A stretch of DNA of 64,000 nt from UKL13-2 sp038206765 (GCA_038206765.1 JBBRAM010000018.1:12817-76816), one strand, 5' to 3'. Shown: positions 26,214-35,427, counted from the first letter of the stretch. Numbers and translations: made by a program. The notes: a model not told the origin generated them from the letters alone.

Positions 26214-27154
26214 ACATGGCCGAATCCTTAAACATAAAGACCACATTGCGCGGTGAACTCAAAAACCATGAGCCGATGTCAAAGCACGTCTCGTGGCGCG
26301 CTGGGGGCGATGCAAAGCAATTTTACAGGCCTGCGGATCTCGCTGATTTGCAAGCCTTCTTGCCGACATTGCCCGCTAGCGAACCCATTCTGTTTGTGGG
26401 TCTCGGGAGTAATTTACTGGTGCGTGATGGCGGCTTTGAGGGTACGGTTATTCTGGTTACGCCAACATTGTCGGGCATTTCGCTCGCGGTAGATGAAGCT
26501 TCGAACGAGGCCACAATTGTTACGGCGGGAGCGGGTGTTGCATCACCCCATGTTGCAAAATTTGCCGCCAAGAATCATCTCGCCGCTGCTGAATGGTTAG
26601 CTGGTGTGCCGGGCACTGTCGGTGGTGCGTTGGCAATGAATGCCGGCTGCTATGGAACAGAGACTTGGGATCAAGTGGTTAGCTGCGTAACAGTTGACCG
26701 CGTGGGTGCGCTGCGCACGCGCACAAAAGCTGATTTCGATATTGGCTACCGGCATGTTGCGGCTCTTTGTCCCGGTGATGAATGGTTTGTCTCGGCACGT
26801 TTCAAATTTGTACTGGGCGATGCGGCGACCGCGCAAGCGCGCATCAAAGAATTGTTGGCCAAACGCATGGCTTCGCAACCTCTTGATAAGCCAAATGCGG
26901 GTTCGACATTTCGCAATCCGCCAAATGATTATGCGGCTCGCCTGATCGAGTCCAGTGGACTTAAAGGCCACACAATCGGAGGCGCACAGGTTTCAACCAA
27001 GCACGCGAATTTTATTATCAATTTAGGCCACGCAACGGCTGCGGATGTTGAATCAATGATCGCGCATATGAAAGCAACTGTTCTCGCGCAGACGGGCGTT
27101 GCGTTGGTGCGGGAAGTAAAAATTATTGGAAATCGTTTGGAAAAAACTGTATGA
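26210..27154 (+). CDS. murB: UDP-N-acetylenolpyruvoylglucosamine reductase
   Basis: FAD/NADPH enzyme reducing UDP-GlcNAc-enolpyruvate to UDP-MurNAc. 314 residues. Motifs: HVSWRAGGDAKQFYRP (FAD domain start), VGLGSNLLVRDGGF, WLAGVPGTVGGALAMNAGCYG, and NAGSTFRNP with the catalytic Ser. The C-terminus has GLKGHTIGGAQVSTKHANFIIN. It begins MNMAES; the inner ATG at 26216 is also possible. ATGA overlaps with murC and ddl on both sides. Confidence 0.96.
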   Translation: MNMAESLNIKTTLRGELKNHEPMSKHVSWRAGGDAKQFYRPADLADLQAFLPTLPASEPILFVGLGSNLLVRDGGFEGTVILVTPTLSGISLAVDEASNEATIVTAGAGVASPHVAKFAAKNHLAAAEWLAGVPGTVGGALAMNAGCYGTETWDQVVSCVTVDRVGALRTRTKADFDIGYRHVAALCPGDEWFVSARFKFVLGDAATAQARIKELLAKRMASQPLDKPNAGSTFRNPPNDYAARLIESSGLKGHTIGGAQVSTKHANFIINLGHATAADVESMIAHMKATVLAQTGVALVREVKIIGNRLEKTV

Positions 27155-28077
27155 ACATCGACGTTAAAAAACTAGGCAGGGTCGCGGTGTTGATGGGCGG
27201 TTCTTCTGCCGAGCGCGAAATTTCGCTGCTTTCCGGTAACGGCGTATTGGCCGCGCTGCGCGAAAAAGGCGTTGATGCGTACGCGTTTGATCCAGCCTTT
27301 AATTCGCTATTCGATTTGCCACGCGAAAAATTTGATCGTGTCTTTATTGCGCTGCATGGCCGCTTTGGCGAAGACGGTACGGTGCAGGGTGTGCTTGAAA
27401 CACTCAAGATTCCTTACACCGGCTCAGGTGTGATGGCGAGCGCGATTGCGATGGATAAATGGCGCACCAAATTAATTTGGCAAGCAGCAGGTATTCCCAC
27501 GCCGCGTTACCACCTGGTGGATAAAACCTCTAACTGGGTCGAGGTGATGAATGACTTGAAACTGCCGCTCATTGTCAAACCTGCCCGAGAAGGCTCCAGC
27601 ATTGGCATTACAAAAGTGCAAACTGCTGCCGATCTTCCATACGCGTTTGAGTTGGCCTACAAACTTGATCCCCTCGTATTAGCAGAAGAATTCATTGCCG
27701 GCCAGGAGTTAACCGCATCGGTGGTGAACAATGAAGTGCTGTCCCTCATTCGCATCGAAGCACCGGAAGGCAAGTATGACTATGCGAATAAATATTTTGA
27801 AGATGTCGTGAAGTACCACTGCCCGTCCGGAATTCGTCCGGAGATTGAAGCCGCGATTCGTGCCGATACCTTGAAGGCATTTCGTGTGCTCGGTTGCGAC
27901 GGATGGGGACGGGCCGACGTAATGTTGCAGGCCGATGGCAGATACGCTTTTTTAGAAATGAACACCGCGCCCGGTATGACCAGCCATTCGCTCGTGCCTA
28001 TGGCTGGTCGCGCGGCGGGGCTAAGTTATGCCGATTTATGTGTGCAAATTTTATCTGCTGCATCGTTAAAAAATTAA
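27151..28077 (+). CDS. ddl: D-alanine--D-alanine ligase
   Basis: ATP-grasp enzyme making D-Ala-D-Ala for MurF. 308 residues. GRVAVLMGGSSAEREISLLSG (9-29) is the family N-terminus; ALHGRFGEDGTVQG, PYTGSGVMASAIAMDK, KPAREGSSIGI and FLEMNTAPGMTSHSLVP follow in order. The genomic position makes it the DdlB type. Four-base overlap with murB; ftsQ follows after 33 bp. Confidence 0.96.
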   Translation: MNIDVKKLGRVAVLMGGSSAEREISLLSGNGVLAALREKGVDAYAFDPAFNSLFDLPREKFDRVFIALHGRFGEDGTVQGVLETLKIPYTGSGVMASAIAMDKWRTKLIWQAAGIPTPRYHLVDKTSNWVEVMNDLKLPLIVKPAREGSSIGITKVQTAADLPYAFELAYKLDPLVLAEEFIAGQELTASVVNNEVLSLIRIEAPEGKYDYANKYFEDVVKYHCPSGIRPEIEAAIRADTLKAFRVLGCDGWGRADVMLQADGRYAFLEMNTAPGMTSHSLVPMAGRAAGLSYADLCVQILSAASLKN

Positions 28078-28110
28078 TGAACTAACCCGCCGAAAAAATT
28101 AAAGCCCAAT

Positions 28111-29169
28111 ATGGCAACCGCCAAAAATTCCGATCAGCTGGCAACTCCATTCTTCCGCAGACGCATCGTCGTCATCGGCGTGAGCGCGTGCGCGATGCTG
28201 GCGGCAGCGGCGGGTGTGTGGCTAATTTGGCGTGCATTACCCGAGGTGCCGGTGCGCGAGGTAGTTTTTGTCAATGCTTCGTTGGTTGCAAATCTTGAAC
28301 CCACGGCACCCAATGCACCCACTAAACCGACCGGGTCTATGGTCACTGCGCCAATCGCACCATTCGTACATTTGAAAACAGAAGAGCTCAATCGTGTTGC
28401 AGCAGCGGTTGGGATTGCAAAGCTGAATGCATTGCGAGCCGATTTAAATGAAATCAAAGTCGCAGTCGAGCAGCTCGAATGGGTACGGCGCGCCGATGTG
28501 CGCCGTCGCTTACCGGACAAAATTGAAGTGCGGATCGAGGAGCATGTGCCCTTCGGTATCTGGCACGAACTAGATAGCGTTCAACCTACGGCAGCTTCAC
28601 TTGTGTCTCTTGCCAATGCCGCTGCTGAACCAAAATCACTGGCTAGTGAATCCAATACTGAAGATAAAGGCGCCGTTAACGGGATGCTCATCAATAGCTT
28701 CGGTGAAGTTTTCAAGGCAAGTTTGCCCAATACCGAATTCGCCGCACTGCCGATCCTAGGTGGGCCACCGGCGGCCTCAAAAGACGTAATCGTTACCTTC
28801 GATCAATTTAGAAAACAATTAGTCAGCATTGAGCGGACGCCGCGGGAATTGCAACTATCGGTGCGTCGCGCGTGGACGGTCAAGCTTGATAACGGCGTAG
28901 CGCTGGAGCTCGGACGCAACGAAGCCTCGCAGCGACTTCAACGATTTATCCAAGCGCAGTCGCAAATTGTCGAACTCAAGGCAGCCAATATCCATGTCGA
29001 CCTGCGTTATGCATCGGGGCTCGCACTACGAAATCTATCGAGGGTTGCAAATTTCAAAACCATCGGCGCGCCCGAAAAGCTAGTTTCATCAAAAAGTTCT
29101 TCTGCAAAAAACAAAGTTTCTGCGAAGCCCGCTGCAAAGAAAAATGCAAAGAAGGTAAAAACCGTATGA
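28111..29169 (+). CDS. ftsQ: Cell-division protein FtsQ, expanded form
   Basis: Membrane-anchored divisome scaffold. Short cytoplasmic start, one membrane helix (about 19-42), POTRA domain with LEWVRRADVRRRLPDKIEVRIEEHVPFGIW, then the beta domain. At 352 residues it is clearly longer than the usual 250-280. Extra material sits in three places: a Pro/Thr/Ala-rich insert just before or in early POTRA (about 62-86), an Ala/Ser/Glu-rich insert after GIWHE (about 155-188), and a Lys/Ala/Ser-rich tail (last ~40 residues). The tail lies on the periplasmic side, where FtsB/L bind. Between ddl and ftsA as in other dcw clusters. Confidence 0.92.
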   Translation: MATAKNSDQLATPFFRRRIVVIGVSACAMLAAAAGVWLIWRALPEVPVREVVFVNASLVANLEPTAPNAPTKPTGSMVTAPIAPFVHLKTEELNRVAAAVGIAKLNALRADLNEIKVAVEQLEWVRRADVRRRLPDKIEVRIEEHVPFGIWHELDSVQPTAASLVSLANAAAEPKSLASESNTEDKGAVNGMLINSFGEVFKASLPNTEFAALPILGGPPAASKDVIVTFDQFRKQLVSIERTPRELQLSVRRAWTVKLDNGVALELGRNEASQRLQRFIQAQSQIVELKAANIHVDLRYASGLALRNLSRVANFKTIGAPEKLVSSKSSSAKNKVSAKPAAKKNAKKVKTV

Positions 29170-29193
29170 ACCAAATTTTAATTGGGGCTCGCC

Positions 29194-30432
29194 ATGAATA
29201 AACCGCGTGAAACCAAAAATTTACTGGTCGCGCTTGATATTGGCACCTCCAAAATTATCGCGATCGTTGCCGAAATAAACGACGAGGGCGGTATCGAGGT
29301 GCTGGGTCTCGGGCAACACCCGTCGAAGGGGCTAAAAAAAGGTGTGGTTGTCAATATTGAATCCACGGTCCACGGTATTCAGCGGGCGCTCGAAGAAGCA
29401 GAGCTTATGGCTGACTGCAAAATTCGCGATGTGCTGACCGGCATCGCAGGCTCGCACATCAAGAGCTTCAATTCGCACGGCATGGTGGCAATTAAGGATA
29501 AAGAAGTCTCGCAATTTGACGTCGATCGAGTGATCGAAACCGCGCGTGCGGTAAACATCCCGATGGATCAACAAATCCTTCATATCCTTACGCAAGAATT
29601 CATTATCGACGGCCAAGAAGATGTGCGCGAACCGGTCGGCATGAGTGGTGTTCGCTTGGAAGTCAAAGTTCATATCGTCACGGGTGCCGTCAGCGCCGCG
29701 CAAAACATCATGAAATGCGTGCGACGCTGCGGGCTGGAAGTGCGTGATCTCGTTTTGCAACCGCTTGCCTCAGCCATTGCTGTATTAAGCCAGGACGAAA
29801 AAGATTTGGGTGTATGTTTGGTTGATATTGGTGGCGGCACGACCGATATTGCAGTCTTTACCGGTGGCTCAATTCGCCACACGGCGGTGATTCCGATTGC
29901 GGGCGATCAAATCACGAACGATATCGCGATGGCGCTGCGGACGCCCACTAAAGATGCCGAGGATATTAAGATCGCGCACGGCTGCGCATTGCGGCAAATG
30001 GCAAGCGTGAACGATGTGATTGAAGTGCCCGGTGTGGGCGAACGTGAGCCGCGCCAGTTGTCGCGCCAGACCCTTGCTGAGGTGATTGAGCCGCGCGTGG
30101 AAGAGCTGTATTCACTGATTCAGCGTGAGCTTCGTGCGAGTGGCTTTGAGGAATTACTCTCGTCAGGAATTGTACTCACTGGTGGTAGCGCAGCTATGCA
30201 AGGCATGGTTGAGTTGGGTGAAGAGGTGTTCCACATGCCGGTGCGACTAGGCGTCCCAAACTATAACGGTGGGTTGTCGGAGGTGGTGCGCAATCCGCGT
30301 TTTTCTACCGTTGTTGGTTTGTTGCTTTCAGGATTAGAGCAGAAAAAACGTGACGAGCATGTGCGGTTGCACTCGGCTAATTTTAAGAGCGTATTTGAGC
30401 GCATGGCTTCATGGTTTAAAGGAAATTTCTAA
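29194..30432 (+). CDS. ftsA: Cell-division protein FtsA
   Basis: Actin-like ATPase that ties FtsZ filaments to the membrane. Phosphate loops VALDIGTSKI (about 12-21) and LVDIGGGTTDIAVF (about 204-217), plus VLTGGSAAMQG. The C-terminal amphipathic helix, about 15 residues with RMASWFKGNF, is the membrane-targeting sequence. I use the ATG at 29194 (MNKPRETKN), with GGGG about seven bases upstream, giving 412 residues; a TTG at 29182 is in frame. ftsZ follows after about 100 bp. Confidence 0.96.
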   Translation: MNKPRETKNLLVALDIGTSKIIAIVAEINDEGGIEVLGLGQHPSKGLKKGVVVNIESTVHGIQRALEEAELMADCKIRDVLTGIAGSHIKSFNSHGMVAIKDKEVSQFDVDRVIETARAVNIPMDQQILHILTQEFIIDGQEDVREPVGMSGVRLEVKVHIVTGAVSAAQNIMKCVRRCGLEVRDLVLQPLASAIAVLSQDEKDLGVCLVDIGGGTTDIAVFTGGSIRHTAVIPIAGDQITNDIAMALRTPTKDAEDIKIAHGCALRQMASVNDVIEVPGVGEREPRQLSRQTLAEVIEPRVEELYSLIQRELRASGFEELLSSGIVLTGGSAAMQGMVELGEEVFHMPVRLGVPNYNGGLSEVVRNPRFSTVVGLLLSGLEQKKRDEHVRLHSANFKSVFERMASWFKGNF

Positions 30433-30531
30433 TAAAAGCGCGTGATTTTTTGTTTAACGAGAAATGAAATTTTTAATTTGAGTTGTTTTTATGAGTTGTA
30501 CCTTGTTCCACAACAGCAGAGGAGAATCAAA

Positions 30532-31716
30532 ATGATCGAAGTTATTGATGCAGAACAGCCGGAAGCCGTTATTAAGGTAATCGGTATTGGTGGTTGCGGC
30601 GGCAACGCCGTTGACCACATGATCGGATACGGCGTATCCGGTGTTGAATTTATTTGCGCCAATACTGATGCACAGGCGCTCAAACGCAATCAGGCGAAAA
30701 CGGTGATGCAGCTTGGCGGCACCACTACACGCGGCTTGGGTGCAGGAGCGAACCCCGATGTCGGGCGCCAAGCAGCGATTGAAGATCGCGAACGCATTGC
30801 CGAAATGATTCAGGGTGCGGATATGCTCTTTATCACCGCTGGTATGGGCGGCGGCACCGGCACGGGTGCGGCACCGATCGTGGCCGAAATCGCCCGCGAA
30901 ATGGGCGTATTGACGGTTGCGGTAGTGACAAAGCCATTCGCGTTTGAAGGCAAACGCATGAAGGCAGCGAACGCCGGTATTGAAGCGCTCAAGCAACACG
31001 TCGATTCGCTCATCATCATCCCAAATGATCGGTTGATGGAAGTATTGGGTGAAGACGCAACCTTTGAGGACGGTTTCAAAGCTGCCAACGATGTGTTGCA
31101 TGGCGCGGTGGCGGGTATTGCTGAAATCATTAATTGCCCCGGTATCGTGAACGTCGATTTTGCCGACGTACGTACCGTCATGAGCGAGAACGGTGTCGCG
31201 ATGATGGGCTCAGCGATGGCATCAGGTGCGGATCGTGCGCAAGTCGCCGCGGAACGTGCAGCCGCATCCCCATTGCTTGAAGATGTGAACCTCACCGGCG
31301 CACGCGGTGTGTTGGTCAACATCACGGCAAACAAATCGTTGAAGCTCAAGGAAGTGCATGAAGTCATGAACACCATCCGCAGCTTCACAGCTGAAGACGC
31401 CACCGTGATTTTCGGCAGTGTTTTTGATGAGGATATGGGTGACCAATTGCGCGTGACGATCGTGGCCACTGGCTTGGGCGGTAGCATCGCCAAGAAGCAG
31501 CCGCAAATGGTTTATTCGGCACCAGTGATGCAACGTACGGGCACAGATGATGCCGTAGGTGCTGTAATGTCCTCACCGGCTGGCGCCATCAACTACGCGG
31601 ATCTCGACACCCCAGCCGTAACTCGCCGGCGCCGTGATGCGACAGTTTCGGCTATGCAGCAATCCGGCGTTGAGATGTACGACATCCCGGCGTTTTTGCG
31701 AAAACAAGCAGACTAA
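30532..31716 (+). CDS. ftsZ: Cell-division GTPase FtsZ
   Basis: Tubulin-like ring-forming GTPase. IGGCGGNAVDHM (about 19-30) and the tubulin signature GGGTGTGAAP (about 107-116) bind GTP; NVDFADVRTVM is the T7/synergy loop. The last residues, DIPAFLRKQAD, are the conserved C-terminal peptide that binds FtsA and ZipA. The start at 30532 has a strong AGAGGAGA (30518-30525); 394 residues. A frame open to 30442 upstream is not the start. The spacer after ftsA (30433-30531) may hold its own promoter, but I see no clear one. Confidence 0.97.
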   Translation: MIEVIDAEQPEAVIKVIGIGGCGGNAVDHMIGYGVSGVEFICANTDAQALKRNQAKTVMQLGGTTTRGLGAGANPDVGRQAAIEDRERIAEMIQGADMLFITAGMGGGTGTGAAPIVAEIAREMGVLTVAVVTKPFAFEGKRMKAANAGIEALKQHVDSLIIIPNDRLMEVLGEDATFEDGFKAANDVLHGAVAGIAEIINCPGIVNVDFADVRTVMSENGVAMMGSAMASGADRAQVAAERAAASPLLEDVNLTGARGVLVNITANKSLKLKEVHEVMNTIRSFTAEDATVIFGSVFDEDMGDQLRVTIVATGLGGSIAKKQPQMVYSAPVMQRTGTDDAVGAVMSSPAGAINYADLDTPAVTRRRRDATVSAMQQSGVEMYDIPAFLRKQAD

Positions 31717-31739
31717 AAAAATTAGCCTGTAGCGCCAGA

Positions 31740-31774
31740 TTCAGCCCGCGCGAACCTCTGCCGTGCGGGCTGGA
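31740..31774 (+). other. Stem-loop after ftsZ
   Basis: CAGCCCGC (31742-31749) pairs with GCGGGCTG (31765-31772), with further A-T and G-T pairs outside, loop 15 nt. The downstream sequence is only weakly T-rich (GATTGCTGTCTTT), so it may be a poor intrinsic terminator or a 3'-end stabiliser of the long dcw transcript. Confidence 0.5.
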
Positions 31775-31856
31775 TTGCTGTCTTTGGAATTTACATTACC
31801 CAATATATTTCCGAGTAACCCCGAAGTCCGCGAAACGGTGGAAAGTGAGACGCGAC

Positions 31857-32513
31857 ATGTTTAAAAAATTCATTTATGTTTTTAGTATTTTGATTTTATT
31901 ATGTGCGTGCGCTCATACCAAGTACTCGAAACCTGTCGATATGAAAGTCGAGTGGAAAGAGTTCTCAACGATCGTCAACGACAAACGGATTTCCTTCCAA
32001 TTCCCTGTTAACAAAAGTGACCTTACGAATTTCTCGTTTCAGCCGAACCCGGTTCCTGACAAGTACGATAAGTTTTTTCGCATCATTTGACAGCAAGTTG
32101 GCCTTTCAGTTGGCGTTATCAATGTCCATACTGATTACAATATTTCAATGGCCGTTGTGCCAAATGAATCTAACGAGGTAATGCTAGCGAAGTCTGCATC
32201 AGAACTTTCTGCTGCTTTTGAACAACAGCGAAAAATTAAAATGGCAAACCCCAACGTGTCATTTTTTTGGGTTGTTACTGATCAACGTGTCGTAAATTTT
32301 GGTGGAACCGAGTGGGTAGCAATTAGACGGGTTGACGATGAGGCTCGCGATCAAGCTGCAACTGACAATTACTACACGCGCTTCGATGCCTCGCATTTAA
32401 TTTCTTTTGGCATCCGATTTGGGCAAGGAACGGCGCGGGATCCCGTAGCTATTGCTGAGCTTAGGAAACAGAGCGAGCAAGTATTGGCATCAATAAAAAT
32501 TTCTCCTATTTAG
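31857..32513 (+). pseudogene. Putative lipoprotein gene interrupted by an in-frame TGA
   Basis: One frame runs from ATG 31857 to the stop ending at 32513, broken only by TGA at 32088-32090. Upstream of it lie 77 codons: a hydrophobic signal ending LLCACAHT (lipoprotein-like Cys), then about 55 mature residues ending KFFRII. Downstream the same frame continues without loss of coding character (QQVGLSVGVINVHTDYN and on for 141 residues, including FFWVVTDQRVVNFGGTEWVAIRR). The simplest reading is TGG to TGA at a Trp codon. Local base use is more A+T-rich than the dcw genes around it, suggesting later arrival between ftsZ and lpxC. I do not recognise the family. A sequencing error would also explain it. 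Confidence 0.7.
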
Positions 32514-32565
32514 GTTTAGTGTTGGAAACGCCTAACCTAAGCGATGTTTACTGCATGGTCCAAGC

Positions 32566-32595
32566 TTGAAGCTGCTAAAATGGTCACAATATAGT
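32566..32595 (+). promoter_or_regulatory. Possible lpxC promoter
   Basis: TTGAAG (32566-32571), 18-bp spacer, TATAGT (32590-32595), start near 32602, leaving a leader of about 78 nt. The leader contains a small perfect hairpin, GCTGCT-CCC-AGCAGC (32646-32660), 20 bases before the lpxC ATG, and no clear ribosome binding site. Confidence 0.45.
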
Positions 32596-32679
32596 CATTA
32601 TTGCTTTAAGTCTTTCGCATAAAGACAAACGTATCAAAGCATAGCGCTGCTCCCAGCAGCACTGGTCACCCCAAATTCC

Positions 32680-33600
32680 ATGATCAAACAACGCACCCTA
32701 AAAAATAAAGTTCGCGCCACGGGCGTGGGCGTGCACCTTGGTCATCGGGTGGAGATGATGTTGCGGCCTGCGGCACCCGATACCGGCATTGTTTTCTGCC
32801 GTACTGACATGCCGGGTGCGCCAATGGTGCGTTCCCATGCCTTGAATGTGAACGATACGCGGCTCTCAACCCGGATCGAAAATCCAGAATCGGGTGCGCG
32901 GGTTTCGACCGTAGAGCATTTGATGTCGGCCTTCGCCGGGCTGGGAATTGATAACGCTTACGTCGATTTATCGGCGGAAGAAGTGCCGATTATGGATGGC
33001 AGTGCCGGGCCGTTTGTGTTTTTGCTGCAATCGGCAGGCATTGAGGAACAGGCGAAAGCAAAAAAATTCGTTCGCGTTAAAAAAACAATTGAGCTAAAAG
33101 ATAAGGATCGATTAGTGCGCCTGGAGCCGTTTAATGGTTTCAAATTGAAATTCGCGATTGATTTCGACCATCCCGTGTTTGACGATTCCGCATCGGAAAT
33201 TGAGATCGATTTTGCCAATGTTTCATTTATCAAAGAAGTCGCCCGCGCCCGGACGTTCGGCTTCACTCATGAGGTTGAAGCGATGCGCTCGATGGGTTTG
33301 GGGCGCGGCGGTTCACTCGATAACGCGATTGTGATTGACGATTTTCGCGTTCTCAATGATGGCGGTTTACGTTTTGACGATGAATTTGTTAAACACAAGG
33401 CGCTCGATGCCGTCGGCGACTTATATATGCTTGGCCATCCGCTAATTGGCGCGTTTTATGGCGTGAAATCCGGCCATGCCATGAACAACCAGCTGGTTCG
33501 GGCGCTACTCGCCGACGTATCCGCCTGGGAATTTGTGACCTTTGACAAGCGTGATGCTTTGCCTCGGGCGTTTGGAAATATGTCGTTGGTGTCGGTTTGA
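32680..33600 (+). CDS. lpxC: UDP-3-O-acyl-N-acetylglucosamine deacetylase
   Basis: Zinc enzyme for the committed step of lipid A synthesis. 306 residues, the usual length. The N-terminus MIKQRTLKNKVRATGVGVHLG matches the family start. Zinc ligands: His in VEHLMSAFAG (about 78) and His/Asp in VKHKALDAVGDLYMLG (about 238 and 242). The catalytic His is in the FYGVKSGHAMN region. It closes the dcw cluster, as is usual in proteobacteria, separated from ftsZ by the broken lipoprotein gene. Confidence 0.97.
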   Translation: MIKQRTLKNKVRATGVGVHLGHRVEMMLRPAAPDTGIVFCRTDMPGAPMVRSHALNVNDTRLSTRIENPESGARVSTVEHLMSAFAGLGIDNAYVDLSAEEVPIMDGSAGPFVFLLQSAGIEEQAKAKKFVRVKKTIELKDKDRLVRLEPFNGFKLKFAIDFDHPVFDDSASEIEIDFANVSFIKEVARARTFGFTHEVEAMRSMGLGRGGSLDNAIVIDDFRVLNDGGLRFDDEFVKHKALDAVGDLYMLGHPLIGAFYGVKSGHAMNNQLVRALLADVSAWEFVTFDKRDALPRAFGNMSLVSV

Positions 33601-33625
33601 TGTTGGCAAACCAAAGAAAAACGCG

Positions 33626-33808
33626 ATGATCGGTCTTCGTATTCTATTTTTGGTCGCGATGCTGGCCGTTTCGATCACGTTTTTGGGCTATCTGTTTACC
33701 CAAAATCCAAAGCTGCTCCGGCTCACCAAAATCATTCTTAAAGTCACTGCAGGCTTTGTCGTACTGGTTGCTGTTGTTTATATCCTTGAGCGCTTGTTTT
33801 TTCTCTAA
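33626..33808 (+). CDS. Small two-helix membrane protein
   Basis: 60 residues: two hydrophobic helices (about 4-24 and 40-58) joined by a short Lys/Arg-rich loop (NPKLLRLTKIILK). The start at 33626 is 25 bases after the lpxC stop, so it is probably co-transcribed. No family motif is recognised; small membrane proteins at this position are seen in other betaproteobacteria. It could sit next to LpxC at the inner membrane, but that is inference from location only. Confidence 0.6.
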   Translation: MIGLRILFLVAMLAVSITFLGYLFTQNPKLLRLTKIILKVTAGFVVLVAVVYILERLFFL

Positions 33809-33855
33809 TTTTTCCCCGAAGTTTTTTCTAAGGCCATGAATTTTTAGTAAACACC

Positions 33856-34410
33856 CTATTTGCTGGGTTTTTTGGAGTTCGTAAGCGCCCGCTCACGTCG
33901 CCCCTGAATCTTCTTTAATGTCTCTTTTAAGGGTGAATCAGAAAGCTGACTAGCCAATTCTGCCATGGCGTCGGCTGGCATAGGAATATTCGCGATAATG
34001 GTTCGCCGAACTGGTTTTGGTTCCACAATGACCCCAAAATACTCGGGTTGCACCAGTAGTTTAATTGCTGTAACCTCTTGTTCCTGCTTTTGATTTTCCG
34101 AAATGTTGCGATTTATTTTGTCTTGCAAATTTTTTTGGAACGCCACCAGCAACCGCGGCATCATCTGTTTCAAACTTGTCGCAACGGCCCCGTTGGCCAC
34201 CGCAATAACCAGCGTCGTTCCCTCCACTGCAGCAATTCGACTTGATTCGCTAAGGTGAATCAAATTCGCGGGGATGGATTCGGCATATGTTTTTTGAAGG
34301 CGGGAAATCAGTTGAGCCTTGCGCATCATCGGCGCAATACCCTCATCCTCGCTAATTAGTGCTCGCAAAGGTTTAAAGCCGCTTTTTTGCCTACTGCCAA
34401 ATGTTTTCAT
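33856..34410 (-). CDS. dciA: DUF721 / DciA-like protein
   Basis: 184 residues. The segment RKAQLISRLQKTYAESIPANLIHLSESSRIAAVEGTTLVIAVANGAVATSLKQMMPRLL carries the DUF721 pattern (a KH-like fold); proteins of this family include DciA, the loader-type partner of the replicative helicase DnaB in bacteria that lack DnaC. The C-terminal half is low-complexity and Lys/Arg-rich. Location between lpxC and secA, transcribed against them, is the common proteobacterial setting. Symbol given on family and synteny; helicase loading is not shown here. Confidence 0.75.
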   Translation of the reverse strand: MKTFGSRQKSGFKPLRALISEDEGIAPMMRKAQLISRLQKTYAESIPANLIHLSESSRIAAVEGTTLVIAVANGAVATSLKQMMPRLLVAFQKNLQDKINRNISENQKQEQEVTAIKLLVQPEYFGVIVEPKPVRRTIIANIPMPADAMAELASQLSDSPLKETLKKIQGRRERALTNSKKPSK

Positions 34411-34464
34411 GTGGCTTAGACGGATGCCTGCACTGAGGTCGCATCAAGTTGTAAAGGGTTTGGT

Positions 34465-35427
34465 ATGAACATTATTTTGGTATCCGATTCATTGGCGAAA
34501 AGCCGAATTGTCACGATCTCGCAATCGCAGATTATGATGGCGGTCATGGGCTTCGTCAGCGCGGGCTTTATGTTAGCACTTGGCACCTATTGGGTGACCA
34601 TGAAATACGCGGTGGATATCCAAAACCCGTTTATCCAGAGCCTGATTTCTACGCTCACCCAACAGCAAACCGCTGAAGCTGAAAAAGACATGCGAGAGCA
34701 GTTAAGCTCGCTGGCAGTCAAGTTGGGCGAATTGCAAGCGCGCTTAATGCGCTTGGATGCCTTTGGCGAGCGGCTCGGCAAAGCGGCGGGTGTTAAATCC
34801 AACGAATTCCGCTTTTCCGAAACGCCTGGACAGGGCGGACCGATGCCGTCAGAAGCGCTTTCTGGCCAAATTTCTAAGCGTGATTTTGAGATTCGTTTAA
34901 GCGAAATTTCCCGCGCCTTAGACGACCGTGCCGATAAGCTTGGTGTGCTTGATTCGGTATTGATGGATGGCCGCTTGGCCGCCAAAGCGATCCCCACAAC
35001 GATGCCAGTCGAGACGGGATATTATTCCTCCAATTTTGGCTACCGGATTGATCCGTTCAATGGCCGCAGCACCTTCCATACCGGAATTGATTTTACCGCC
35101 GCACCGGGTTCGCCCATTTTGGCCGCTGCTGGTGGGGTTGTTGCCGCTGCTGAGTGGCACAACGAATACGGCAATATGATTGATGTGAACCACGACAATG
35201 GCCTCACAACCCGCTACGCCCACCTTTCTAAAATGCGCGTCAAGCAAGGCGATATTGTCCTCAAAGGCCAGTTAATCGGCGATTTGGGCTCGACTGGCCG
35301 TGCCACCGGCCCGCATTTGCATTTTGAAGTCCGCGAAAACAGCGTGCCGCTCAACCCAAACCGCTTCCTCAATTTTGCCCGCGCCCAGCAGCCTGCTCAG
35401 GCTACTAAAACCGCTGCCGCCCCGTAG
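34465..35427 (+). CDS. Membrane-anchored M23 family metallopeptidase
   Basis: 320 residues. One N-terminal membrane helix (about 20-45), a coiled-coil stretch (about 65-150), then the LytM/M23 domain (about 190-305). Zinc-site motifs are intact: HTGIDFTAAPG (HxxxD), YAHLSK and the HLHFEVR motif. Such proteins cut peptidoglycan cross-links or act as amidase activators at the envelope; intact ligands favour an active endopeptidase. It sits between the dciA-like gene (divergent, 54-bp gap) and secA, the usual betaproteobacterial location. Confidence 0.9.
   Translation: MNIILVSDSLAKSRIVTISQSQIMMAVMGFVSAGFMLALGTYWVTMKYAVDIQNPFIQSLISTLTQQQTAEAEKDMREQLSSLAVKLGELQARLMRLDAFGERLGKAAGVKSNEFRFSETPGQGGPMPSEALSGQISKRDFEIRLSEISRALDDRADKLGVLDSVLMDGRLAAKAIPTTMPVETGYYSSNFGYRIDPFNGRSTFHTGIDFTAAPGSPILAAAGGVVAAAEWHNEYGNMIDVNHDNGLTTRYAHLSKMRVKQGDIVLKGQLIGDLGSTGRATGPHLHFEVRENSVPLNPNRFLNFARAQQPAQATKTAAAP

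Noticed and set aside
32088..32130. Selenocysteine or programmed readthrough at the lipoprotein TGA
   Set aside because: The bases after TGA hold direct GTTGGC repeats, not an inverted stem, so no bacterial SECIS-like hairpin is visible. A Trp-to-stop change is simpler.
33842..33872. Terminator-like ACCC...GGGTTTTTT at the 3' end of the dciA-like gene
   Set aside because: Only a four-base stem with a mismatch if extended. Too weak to call.
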